38,717 nucleotides of DNA from Carideicomes alvinocaridis. Lineage in GTDB: Bacteria > Pseudomonadota > Alphaproteobacteria > Rhodobacterales > Rhodobacteraceae. The stretch lies in contig SRJI02000045.1 in assembly GCA_005473895.2 (NCBI GenBank), positions 1-38,717 of the forward strand, given 5' to 3'. The notes under the pieces were generated by a model that searched no databases, was not told where the DNA came from, and worked only from the letters and a program-made list of their open reading frames with translations. Shown here one piece after another: positions 31,590-38,717 of the stretch. Position 1 is the stretch's first letter. Each line of letters begins with the position of its first letter. The position numbers were made by a program, and so were the translations under genes.

Positions 31590-32057
31590 ATGACCATTAC
31601 CAGGACCCCCCACCTGCCTGCCGGCAGTGACTTTCGATCGCTCTTCGAACGCTCCGCTGTCGGGGGCGGCTTTCTTCTCACCGTCGACGACCGGCTCGGC
31701 ATCGAGCACCTGCTTCGCTATCGCGGAACCAGGAATTCGCCCAACCCCGTTCTGCTAAACGGGCTGCTGCGCCACAAGCTGCGGATCTCGCGCGGGGCTC
31801 CCGAGCCGGCCTCGTCTGATCTTGTCGTGGCCGGATGCCACGTCACCTACATGATCAGCGGTGAGGGCGCTCGCAGCGGCGTGCTCTCCATGAACCCCAC
31901 GCCGGTCCCGGGACATATTCTCGTTGCTTCATTGCTTGGGGCGACCCTGATCGGGATGCGAAAGCTACAGAAGGTTCCGCTCCTGCGGGACGACGGTCAG
32001 ATCGAAGTCGTCGTTGTGTTGGATGTGCATCCGTCTCCGGACCACGCCGCGGCCTGA
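31590..32057 (+). CDS. Rnk/GreA-C-like protein, paralogue B
   Basis: 155 residues. The helix pair is LTVDDRLGIEHLLRYRGTRN and VLLNGLLRHKLRISRG. The C-terminal domain has GHILVASLLGATLIGMRKLQ and LLRDDGQIEVVVVLDVHP, matching paralogues A and C in the SLLGATLIGM core. GGGAGACACATC before the ATG gives the start. It lies 79 nt after leader ORF B and 83 bp before the true rnk gene on the same strand. Confidence 0.75.
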   Translation: MTITRTPHLPAGSDFRSLFERSAVGGGFLLTVDDRLGIEHLLRYRGTRNSPNPVLLNGLLRHKLRISRGAPEPASSDLVVAGCHVTYMISGEGARSGVLSMNPTPVPGHILVASLLGATLIGMRKLQKVPLLRDDGQIEVVVVLDVHPSPDHAAA

Positions 32058-32140
32058 TGCTTTGATACGTCCGTGGCGGGTCAGGGACTATGGCCACCCA
32101 CAATCCACTCATACCACCAGAAGGTGGAAAGGACACTACA

Positions 32141-32584
32141 ATGAACAAACAACGCTCCACCTCTCGCGGTACCGGCCGGCGGCCCAAGGTCGTCATAGGT
32201 GCCGACTGCCTGGGAAGGCTCGAGGCACTTGCTGAGGGCGCGATCCAACGCAATCCGGACCTTGCCGACCGGCTGCTTGGCGAAATCGGCCGGGCCCGTA
32301 TCGTTCCAGCGGCGAAACTCCCGAAGGACGTTGTGGCCATCGGTCGCGCGGTCACCTATCGGGATGAGTCGACCGGCCAGGAAAAGACGGTAACGCCAGT
32401 ATTTCCAGAGCATGCCGACATCGCAAGCGGCCGGATCTCGATCCTGACACCAATCGGGGTGGCCCTGATCGGACTGGCCGAGGGCGCATCGCTCCACTGG
32501 GACACCCGGGACGGAGAGCGGCGTGTTCTGACCGTACTCCACGTTGCGTCCCAGGATGCCCCCGAAGGCCTGGAGGCACAATGA
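32141..32584 (+). CDS. rnk: Nucleoside diphosphate kinase regulator Rnk
   Basis: 147 residues. The N-terminal part has a basic tail and a helix pair (LGRLEALAEGAIQRNPDLAD). The C-terminal GreA/GreB-C fold is of the classical Rnk kind: VVAIGRAVTYRDESTGQEKT, VFPEHADIASGRISILTPIG and VALIGLAEGASLHW. Rnk binds RNA polymerase and influences nucleotide pools and stress genes. AAGG lies ten bases before the ATG at 32141. It has no leader module, unlike the four divergent paralogues. It begins a plus-strand run with the zinc-ribbon, MscS and ATPase genes. Confidence 0.88.
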   Translation: MNKQRSTSRGTGRRPKVVIGADCLGRLEALAEGAIQRNPDLADRLLGEIGRARIVPAAKLPKDVVAIGRAVTYRDESTGQEKTVTPVFPEHADIASGRISILTPIGVALIGLAEGASLHWDTRDGERRVLTVLHVASQDAPEGLEAQ

Positions 32585-32725
32585 ACCGGCATTCCCGGGG
32601 CCCTGCCGAAGCCCATGCTCTGCCCGGAGGGAGCCGCTAGATGCGCTGACGAAGCCACGACGCTCCTTCCGGGATATCGGCAATCATCGCTTCGGCGCCT
32701 TACCTTCCCGTTGAAAGAGGGTCTC

Positions 32726-32953
32726 ATGAATCGTCACCTTCCACTTGCCTGCCCATCCTGCAAGACACCGCTTCCCCGGGCAGCCGCCCATCGGTGTCCC
32801 AGCTGTCGGCACTTTATCGGGGGCGATACCCCCATTATCCGAATTTCCTGTCGTCGTTGTGGCTCTGCCGTCGAGCGACATGCCGGCGCCGCCGTAACCT
32901 GCCTCCAGTGCCGGTCTCGTCGGCCATCGCGGCACCCGCAAAAGGGCTACTGA
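32726..32953 (+). CDS. Zinc-ribbon protein
   Basis: 75 residues with four CxxC pairs (CPSCKTPLP, CPSCRHF, CRRCGSA, CLQCRSR), enough for two zinc ribbons, and a basic tail. The start at 32726 has GAGGGTC upstream. It lies one base before the MscS gene and is therefore co-translated. The function is unknown; nucleic acid or protein binding is likely for such ribbons. Confidence 0.7.
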   Translation: MNRHLPLACPSCKTPLPRAAAHRCPSCRHFIGGDTPIIRISCRRCGSAVERHAGAAVTCLQCRSRRPSRHPQKGY

Positions 32954-32954
32954 C

Positions 32955-33911
32955 ATGAGACTTCTCTCACATCTCCGTCGGGTGATCTGGCCTTCGGTTC
33001 TGCTTCTTTTCGCCGCCGGCTTGGTAATATTCGATCAGCATGTCGAGCGGCGGGTCGGAATGTCTCTCCGCTTGCTTGGCGGCGTTGTCGGTTGCCTTGC
33101 TGCGGCCTGGCTCGGTAGCCGGTTGTTCGGCCTGTTCGCCGATCGCTGGAGACGCGACAAGCGCCCATTCCCGCGCCTGTTTCGGGATCTCGTGGCGGTT
33201 CTGCTATTCTTCGCCGCGATTGTTGCCTCTGCCGCGCTCTTACTGGAACAAGGTCTCCTTGGCGCTCTTGCGGGATCGAGCTTGATACTCGCGGTGCTGG
33301 GTTTCGCAATCCGGAACGTCGTGGCCGACACGCTGTCTGGCATTGCACTGGGCGTCGAGGCCCCCTACCGGATCGGTGACTGGGTCGATATCGAGCAGGT
33401 CGCACGAGGCAAGGTCATCGAGATCGGCTGGCGCACGACACGGGTGTTGACGCTGGACTCGACCTACATGATCCTGCCGAACAGCCAGATCGCGCGCCGA
33501 CGCATCATCAACTACTCCGCTCCGAAACCGCAGTATCGCGCGCAGCTGTCTCTGAAGCTTGCGCATGAGGTTCCCGTGGACGCCGCCAAGGAAATGATCC
33601 TGAAGGCGGTGGGCGAGGCGCGCCTGATTCAGTCCGAACCAACACCGGATGTTCGCGTCCAGGAGCTGGGAAGCGACGGCAATTCCTATGCGGTCCGGTT
33701 CTGGCTGTCGCGCTTCGAACGGGACGTCGATTGCCGGGACGAGCTGCTATCTCTGATCGACCGCGCGATGCGGCAAGCGAAGGTCCCGACCCCACGCATG
33801 CAAATCGAGCTGAATCGTCCCCACGGGAAAGCCATGCTCTCAGTCGATCATGAAACGGAGGTTGCACGGATCTTCGCAACGCCGCCCAAGACAGAGCGCA
33901 TCGAGGCGTGA
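32955..33911 (+). CDS. MscS-family mechanosensitive channel
   Basis: 318 residues. Two N-terminal helices and a third pore-lining helix are followed by the MscS beta domain. The pore-to-beta junction is LAGSSLILAVLGFAIRNVVA and DTLSGIALGVEAPYRIGDWV, then a Val/Ile-rich beta domain (RTTRVLTLDSTYMILPNSQI) and an alpha/beta cytoplasmic cage. It opens at high membrane tension after hypo-osmotic shock. It is intact and tightly packed between the zinc-ribbon and ATPase genes. Confidence 0.93.
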   Translation: MRLLSHLRRVIWPSVLLLFAAGLVIFDQHVERRVGMSLRLLGGVVGCLAAAWLGSRLFGLFADRWRRDKRPFPRLFRDLVAVLLFFAAIVASAALLLEQGLLGALAGSSLILAVLGFAIRNVVADTLSGIALGVEAPYRIGDWVDIEQVARGKVIEIGWRTTRVLTLDSTYMILPNSQIARRRIINYSAPKPQYRAQLSLKLAHEVPVDAAKEMILKAVGEARLIQSEPTPDVRVQELGSDGNSYAVRFWLSRFERDVDCRDELLSLIDRAMRQAKVPTPRMQIELNRPHGKAMLSVDHETEVARIFATPPKTERIEA

Positions 33912-33912
33912 G

Positions 33913-34461
33913 ATGCCGATGACAAACGGCCATGGTGGCCAGCACGTGGTCCTCTCCGGCTGCTCGGGAGGCGGGAAGTCAACGTTGCTGGCCGAACTCG
34001 CTTCCCGAGGCTTCGAAACTGTCGAGGAGCCCGGCAGGAAGATCGTGCAGCAGGAGCTGAACGGCGCAGGCGTGGCACTTCCCTGGGTCGATCTCGAAGC
34101 CTTCGCAAGGCGCGCCATCGACATGGCGACCGGAGACCGCAACCGCGTCGCGTCTTCGCAGAGTTGGGTCTTCTTCGATCGCGGGCTGCTGGATGCGGCT
34201 ATCGCGCTGGAGCATGCAACCGGATTGGCGGCCTCCGCCACCCTGTCGGGACACGCCCGCTTCCATCACCAGGTGTTTCTGACCCCACCTTGGCCAGAAA
34301 TCCACCATAGGGACAGTGAACGCCAGCAAGACCTGAAGGAGGGCATCGCCGAGTATCATCAGTTGATCGAGGCTTTCGACTGGCTCGGATATGATTCGGT
34401 CATTCTGCCAAAGCTCGAAGTCGAAGCGCGAGCCGATTTCATTCTGAGCGCTCTTCCCTGA
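33913..34461 (+). CDS. P-loop ATPase/kinase (AAA_28-like)
   Basis: 182 residues. Walker A is SGCSGGGKSTLLAELASRGF, directly at the N-terminus. A conserved EEPGRKIVQQEL and a WVFFDRGLLDAAIALE (Asp-Arg-Gly) motif follow, typical of the AAA_28 group of predicted ATPases related to nucleoside kinases. The substrate is unknown. It starts one base after the MscS stop, so the two are coupled. The C-terminus EVEARADFILSAL is normal for the family. Confidence 0.85.
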   Translation: MPMTNGHGGQHVVLSGCSGGGKSTLLAELASRGFETVEEPGRKIVQQELNGAGVALPWVDLEAFARRAIDMATGDRNRVASSQSWVFFDRGLLDAAIALEHATGLAASATLSGHARFHHQVFLTPPWPEIHHRDSERQQDLKEGIAEYHQLIEAFDWLGYDSVILPKLEVEARADFILSALP

Positions 34462-34660
34462 AATCACGGGCCGTGCCGAGCAATCGGGTCAGAAATCTGG
34501 CTGCTCTCCGGATTGGACAAATCCTTCGAAGATCCCTATATGCGCGTTGCAAGACAGCATGCGATGGCGTCGCGCGTCCGCTGCCCAGCCCCTATATTTT
34601 CAAACCGATGTCCTGAACGCCCGGACTTGCTCTCGCAGATATCGTGTGGAGCCTGAAGTT

Positions 34661-35635
34661 ATGAGGTGTCCTATGACTCTTGCCTCGCTCGACAGGTCGC
34701 AGACCATGTGGACTGGATCTTTCGCAGGAATGACCTGCATGGCCGCGGCAATGCTCCTGCTACCACTGGGCGACACGTTGTCGAAACTTCTGACAGAGAA
34801 ACTGAATCCGATCGACGTCGCGACCGCGCGCGTTCTTGCCCAAGCAGCCTTCCTCCTGCCGGCGGCGGTGTTGCTGCGCAGGCGCCTCCGTGGCGCGATG
34901 CTCTCTCCGATCGTGGCGTTGTCCGGGCTGCTGGTGATGATCACCCTCATCTGCCTGATAGGCGCGTTCGCGGTCATGCCGATTGCCACCGCGATCGCCA
35001 TCTTTTTCGTTGAGCCTTTGCTCCTGACGGTGTTGGCAGGTCCACTCCTCGGCGAGACAGTCGGATCGCGACGCCTCGCAGCAGTTGGCGCAGGGCTCGC
35101 GGGCGCGCTTATCGTGATCCGGCCGGGACCCGAGTTCGAGATCGCCGCGCTGCTGCCGCTCCTCGCGGCCGCCTCCTATGCCCTCAACATGATCGTCCTC
35201 CGCCGTGCCACGCGCACCCGGTCCGGGCTGACCATTCAGTGCGGCGCCACAATCTATGCCTGCCTCGGCATGGTAGCGCTTTCCTTCGGTCTTCACGCAG
35301 CAGGAATAGTCACCCCGGACCCGGGCGCCCTTTCGACTTGGGCCTGGGCCCTGATCTTGGGAAGCGGCCTTCTCGCCGCTGCAAGCTATGTCCTGATCGC
35401 CGAAGCCTTTCGCCACGCTGAAGCCGGTCTGCTGGCACCATTCCAGTATCTCGAGATTATCGGCGCCACCGCCGCCGGGTTCCTGGTCTTCGGAGACTTT
35501 CCAGATCGGATGACCTGGCTCGGGATCGCAGTCATCCTCGCCTCGGGCCTTTACGTCGTCTACCGGGAGAGATCACGCGCGCCAGCCTCCATGCTGCCGA
35601 CCGCCCACAAGAGCCGGAGAGTCCGGCCTCGGTGA
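34661..35635 (+). CDS. EamA/DMT-family transporter
   Basis: About 324 residues and ten transmembrane helices in two EamA repeats. The first holds LPLGDTLSKLLTEKLNPIDV and TARVLAQAAFLLPAAVLLRR; the second LLAAASYALNMIVLRRATRT and LAPFQYLEIIGATAAGFLVF, with GDFPDRMTWLGIAVILASGL. The substrate is unknown; the family exports or imports small metabolites. Starts at 34661 (GGAG upstream) and 34673 are both possible. It is convergent with the GntR gene, with stops 12 bp apart. Confidence 0.92.
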   Translation: MRCPMTLASLDRSQTMWTGSFAGMTCMAAAMLLLPLGDTLSKLLTEKLNPIDVATARVLAQAAFLLPAAVLLRRRLRGAMLSPIVALSGLLVMITLICLIGAFAVMPIATAIAIFFVEPLLLTVLAGPLLGETVGSRRLAAVGAGLAGALIVIRPGPEFEIAALLPLLAAASYALNMIVLRRATRTRSGLTIQCGATIYACLGMVALSFGLHAAGIVTPDPGALSTWAWALILGSGLLAAASYVLIAEAFRHAEAGLLAPFQYLEIIGATAAGFLVFGDFPDRMTWLGIAVILASGLYVVYRERSRAPASMLPTAHKSRRVRPR

Positions 35636-35646
35636 TAGAGGCATCA

Positions 35647-36345
35647 TCAGCGTGACGGCTTGGGGTCGAGGACGCCCATATCGATGCTGACAGCCTCGAG
35701 ATGATGGGCCATGGCCCGATGGGCGGCCGGCCCGTCGCCGGCTGCAATTGCGTCGACGATCTGTTCGTGATGATCGCCATGCACCCGGGTGAACTCTTCC
35801 ACGCCGACTCGGCGATAGGTGCGGTCCCATTCCCTCTGCCAGACCGCTCGGCATCGGGCGCTCGAGAAATGGCGCAGGAGGGCAATCAAGAGCGGGTTGC
35901 GCGCGACTTGCGCGATCGACTGGTGGAAGGCGTCATCCGCACGCTCGCATTCCGCGCGATCTCGTGCGGCACGTCCGTTGGCGACGCGCAGGCGCAGCAG
36001 ATCGATGTCCTCCGGCGCACGCCGCCTCGCGGCAGCCGTTGCGACCTGCGGTTCAAGTAGACGGCGTGCGTCCATCAAGTCCGCGGGTGATGTCGCCTCG
36101 AGTAGGAGCGTATCCTTCACAGGACGACCCAAGGGCGCCCGGCCCCGAAAGGTTCCCTGTCCAACATGGCGCCAGATCTCGCCGCGCGTCTCAAGGGCGG
36201 CGAGCGCCCCACGAAGCGTCTCACGACTGCATCCGACGAGATCCTTCAGCACCCTCTCTGGCGGTAAACGATCTCCCGAGGCCGGCGCACGTTCCTCGAC
36301 GACCTGCCAGAGCCGCGCCCGCGCCGTCTCCTTGTCTGTTCGCAT
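35647..36345 (-). CDS. FadR-type GntR transcriptional regulator
   Basis: About 232 residues. The GntR winged helix (DRLPPERVLKDLVGCSRETL and HVGQGTFRGRAPL) is followed by an all-helical FCD ligand domain with the metal/ligand residues in DDAFHQSIAQVARNPLLIAL and HGDHHEQIVDAIAAGDGPAA. The start at 36345 has GGGGG ten bases upstream; 36357 is in frame. It may control the convergent transporter or genes across its own promoter. A GGACAT/ATGTCC repeat lies 115 bp upstream. Confidence 0.9.
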   Translation of the reverse strand: MRTDKETARARLWQVVEERAPASGDRLPPERVLKDLVGCSRETLRGALAALETRGEIWRHVGQGTFRGRAPLGRPVKDTLLLEATSPADLMDARRLLEPQVATAAARRRAPEDIDLLRLRVANGRAARDRAECERADDAFHQSIAQVARNPLLIALLRHFSSARCRAVWQREWDRTYRRVGVEEFTRVHGDHHEQIVDAIAAGDGPAAHRAMAHHLEAVSIDMGVLDPKPSR

Positions 36346-36459
36346 GCCATCCCCCATCTAGACCAATATTCATTTGCCGCTGAAGACAAGCGGCAGCCTG
36401 CGCGCGATCAGACGTTTCGATCCCTACTTCTACGCAGGACCTCGATCCCCCATTCAATT

Positions 36460-36478
36460 GGACATAGGACCAATGTCC
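36460..36478. promoter_or_regulatory. Candidate GntR operator
   Basis: GGACAT-N7-ATGTCC in the gap between the GntR gene and the HPP fragment. FadR-type repressors bind short palindromes in such positions. Inferred from symmetry. Confidence 0.4.
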
Positions 36479-36571
36479 TTTTCGTCGGCTTCCGGTGTTC
36501 ACATTCTGCCACCATGTGAGGCATGGGAAGCGGATGTTGCGCTCTTTTCACGCAGCGTAGGAGTCCTTTAA

Positions 36572-36760
36572 ATGCGGGCATCGTATCATCTCTACCCGGC
36601 GCTACCGGCATTCCACGGCGACGATCAGCTGCGGGCCGGCCTCGGGGCGGTTCTCGGGATCAGCCTGTGCGCTCTCGTAGTGAGCTTGGCTGCCAGGCTG
36701 GGGACATCGTCCTTCTTTTTGATGGCACCGCTTGGGGCGACGGCAGTGCTTCAGGGGCGC
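36572..36760 (+). pseudogene. HPP-family membrane protein, N-terminal fragment
   Basis: The frame MRASYHLYPALPAFHGDD then LRAGLGAVLGISLCALVVSL and FFLMAPLGATAVL is the start of an HPP-family protein (first two of four helices, with the family's APxGA motif). After 36750 the frame loses similarity. A different frame then shows another protein-like stretch (MPWRVPMTEVFLSDGAHLEH) up to about 36890. The rest of the HPP protein is missing, so two remnants are joined here. HPP proteins are linked to nitrite transport in chloroplasts. Confidence 0.65.
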
Positions 36761-36894
36761 GGATCATCGGTGTCGGTTTCTCCAGCCGCCTCATGGCAGA
36801 CATCGACTCCATGCCGTGGCGTGTCCCGATGACGGAGGTTTTTCTCTCCGACGGAGCGCACCTCGAACATTGGTTCAACGCTGAGCTTCGACAG

Positions 36895-37641
36895 TCAGAT
36901 TACGAAGAATACCAGCGTCATCGATGCGCCGATGCCGACGATCAAAGCCCGGAGATACTCGGCGTGTTGAATCCGCCGCGCCTGCTGGGCGCCGATGTAT
37001 CCTCCAATCATTGTCGAAATCGCCAGGATCGCAGCGGACTCCCAAGCGATCAGGCCAGCGGTCGCATACGTCGTGACAGATACCAGTGAGAGCACGGCAG
37101 AAAGCAGGTTCTTCAGACCATTCATCCCGTGCAGGTTCTGGAAGCCAATCAAGCTGAACACCGCCAGCAACATGATTCCAAGACCTCCATTGAAATAGCC
37201 GCCGTAGCCAGCGACGAGGAAGATCGCGAGAGCCGAGAGACCCGGTCCGATCGTCAGTCCCCTCGCGTGAACCAGTTCTACGAGACTCGGACCGACTGCA
37301 AAGAGCAGAGTGGCGGAGAGCAAGAGCCAAGGCACGATTCCGACAAAAGCATCGCCCGGCGTAATCAATAGTAGCCCCGCCCCCGCCAGGCCGCCAAGCG
37401 CGGCGATCACGATGATGCTCCTTAGCCTGAGGCTTCCCTCTGCAGATATATCGTGCCTGTAGGCCCATGCACTGCCAATATAGCCTGGTAAGGCAGTTAG
37501 CGTCGCCGTGGCATTGGCCATGATCGGCGGCACTCCCAGCCAGACCAGGGCAGGAAAGCTAATGAGTGTCCCGCCACCGGCGATGGCGTTGACCATCCCG
37601 GCGAGCAGGCCCGCCACGACTAATATGATGATGGAAAGCAT
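36895..37641 (-). CDS. TauE/SafE-family membrane exporter
   Basis: 248 residues and seven to eight hydrophobic helices. The family signature lies in the first repeat: LLAGMVNAIAGGGTLISFPA and WLGVPPIMANATATLTALPG. The second repeat has LVAGYGGYFNGGLGIMLLAV and TTYATAGLIAWESAAILAIS. TauE/SafE proteins move sulfite, sulfoacetate or other small anions. The start at 37641 gives the normal N-terminus (MLSIIILVVAGLLAG). It is complete, and lies tail-to-tail with the HPP remnant. Confidence 0.92.
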   Translation of the reverse strand: MLSIIILVVAGLLAGMVNAIAGGGTLISFPALVWLGVPPIMANATATLTALPGYIGSAWAYRHDISAEGSLRLRSIIVIAALGGLAGAGLLLITPGDAFVGIVPWLLLSATLLFAVGPSLVELVHARGLTIGPGLSALAIFLVAGYGGYFNGGLGIMLLAVFSLIGFQNLHGMNGLKNLLSAVLSLVSVTTYATAGLIAWESAAILAISTMIGGYIGAQQARRIQHAEYLRALIVGIGASMTLVFFVI

Positions 37642-38361
37642 TCGCGCATCCTCGAACTGAGTCCTCGCGTATCTGCCCCTTTGCCACATTGGTCTGCAAA
37701 TTGGTTTTCCTCACCGCGGACCGCTCCGACGTGAGCGAGGAACGCCCCGCTTCCGGCCATGAGTGAAGATCGTCGGAGTTTCAAAACTCTCCGTCCGATC
37801 GATCAGATAGCACCGAAAGAAAGTGGTCACTGCCCCCGGAACCTGTCGATCAGCAGAGCCTACTGCGGAGTGCCGCAGTAGGCTTCAGATCTCGACCCTC
37901 CCGAGACAGCAACCTTCTCAACTCTCGCTTAATAAGGGCGAGAGCCTTTGCTCGCACGTCTACGAGCCAGGGCCGGACCGATCTCGCCAAGTCCTGCTCC
38001 AACCATAGACCCTACTGCGCACCGCAGAGCCCCGTCTTTTTCAGTCCCTGTCGAGCTGCACCTGACACGAAGAGTAAATTGAAACGTTCCCCCGGAGAGA
38101 AGGCATCCGATCGATCTTGTTTGAACCGGCCCTTTAATTGCGGGTCTTGGTCAAGCGTGTTTTCGATCCCGCGCCGGGGTCACGGACCTTTTCGAGGTCA
38201 TGGCCTCATGATCATGTTCGGTTCGGTGCCTTCAGCGTATGGAGCGCGAGTGCCTTTGGGGGCCCCGCAGCCGGTTCAACGAGGTCACCGCAACTACCCT
38301 CCCGGCGGGACATCACGGGTCTGGCGTCAGCCCTGCGGTCTCAGGGTTTTGTGCGTGTCAG
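37642..38361. other. Non-coding stretch including the 3' end of an IS110-type element
   Basis: 720 bp without a gene. It holds the hairpin at 37858-37883. From about 38030 to 38361 it has GC-rich sequence lying just beyond the stop codon of the IS110-family remnant, the place where IS1111-type elements encode their guide RNA. Plus-strand frames here are incidental. Confidence 0.4.
37858..37883. repeat. Perfect 11-bp hairpin
   Basis: GCCTACTGCGG-AGTG-CCGCAGTAGGC. No T-run follows, so it is a weak terminator at best. It lies about 215 bp upstream of the TauE gene. Confidence 0.55.
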
Positions 38362-38540
38362 TCATGCCGGCTTCTCGGTTCCCCATCCGAATACCGTCCC
38401 GTCGACCCAGATGCCATGAAGGATTCCGGCCATCTTCCGGGCGACGGCGACCTGCGCTTTTTATGCCGTTGGGCTTGGCAAGGCGAAGCCCCCATGCCTT
38501 CAGCGAAGACCATCTCTTGGTGCGGTGTAGAAGGACGCTG
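38362..38540 (-). pseudogene. IS110-family transposase, C-terminal remnant
   Basis: The frame encodes [20 protein letters not shown] and then, one base shifted near 38450, [20 protein letters not shown] and [11 protein letters not shown] with its stop at 38362. This is the C-terminal end of an IS110/IS1111 transposase, unlike the intact one at 22814. The IS256 end at 38541 cuts off everything upstream. Confidence 0.7.
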
Positions 38541-38717
38541 GGTAGTGTCCCAACGCTTGGTGTAGGAGGCCGCGGGCGGAGCCCCCGGCGTTGCGCAGCG
38601 CGTGGCCGGGTGTGACGCTGGCGGCCATCGTCGATCTTCGGGCAGGTTCGGGTTGCGAGACCATGAACCAGGAACGGAGATGACGATGACCGACGATAGA
38701 ATGACGCTGATCGAGCT
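38541..38717 (+). mobile_element. IS256-family insertion sequence, 5' end only (right border)
   Basis: Terminal GGTAGTGTCC at 38541, about 145 bp of leader, and the first codons of a transposase, ATG at 38685, [11 protein letters not shown], reading out of the window to the right. It is the inverted copy of bases 1-177, so the two transposases point outward. Confidence 0.85.

Noticed and set aside
38079-38615. 178-codon plus-strand frame at the right end
   Set aside because: It crosses the boundary into the IS256 end and is antisense to the IS110 remnant, so it cannot be one gene.
1-38717. CRISPR arrays, rRNA genes or a plasmid replication origin
   Set aside because: No regularly spaced repeats, no rRNA segments, and no repABC, repA or iteron pattern were seen.

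Overview
The window is a GC-rich stretch of accessory DNA from an alphaproteobacterium, most likely a member of the Rhodobacterales (inferred from the cbb3 oxidase operon style, DUF1127 and DUF6522 proteins, a BLUF protein and the kinds of insertion sequence). Both ends stop at the same internal point of an IS256-family element, in inverted orientation, so this is a segment bounded by two copies of one IS. Decay is heavy: at least ten genes are truncated, frameshifted or interrupted.

Layout. 1-750: IS256 end, metallophosphoesterase fragment, terminator. 751-2974: complete IS21-family element with a 5-bp target duplication, inserted in the last codons of a small zinc-binding protein gene. 3376-8400: patchwork of a frameshifted nucleotidyltransferase, an Xre regulator with a divergent hypothetical gene, WGR and AIM24 remnants, a YdjM-like membrane protein, and an IS256/LysR junction. 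8394-10366: DUF983 gene divergent from a MocR-type regulator, then about 1 kb without clear genes. 11372-14597 (minus strand): secreted protein, SH3-like pseudogene, two Rnk-like genes, DUF6522. 14749-21928 (plus strand): one tight operon of group III truncated haemoglobin, DUF488, nitronate monooxygenase, ccoS, ccoNOQP, a small membrane protein, DUF2189 and an NsrR-like Rrf2 regulator. 22024-25614: CBS protein, IS1111-type transposase, IS3 remnant, and a GSU2403-family nucleotidyltransferase behind a perfect palindrome. 25740-27148: tRNA-Leu 3' fragment (attachment site), small partner gene and tyrosine integrase. 27330-29498: BLUF protein, zinc-binding protein, truncated PAS sensor and a dead second copy of the nsrR-like gene. 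29591-34461: more Rnk-like genes, DUF1127, a true rnk, zinc-ribbon, MscS channel and P-loop ATPase. 34661-37641: EamA transporter, GntR regulator, HPP fragment and TauE exporter. 38362-38717: IS110-family remnant cut by the IS256 end.

The most striking pattern is a repeated leader module, present five times. Each copy has a TTGAC/TTGAT -35-like box 34-35 nt before an ATG, a 16-30 codon small ORF with the shared core FRFLLLNR or its end LNR, a GC hairpin formed by the LNR codons and the bases after them, and a CGGGG...TTCTC motif about 25 nt further on. Four copies precede four divergent Rnk/GreA-C-like genes and the fifth lies before a DUF1127 gene. The promoter shape suggests a heat-shock-type (RpoH) stress regulon, and its spacing suggests that the small ORF is read from a leaderless or nearly leaderless mRNA. 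The haemoglobin/cbb3/NsrR operon looks like a nitric-oxide and nitro-stress respiratory module, with a palindrome over its probable -10 box.
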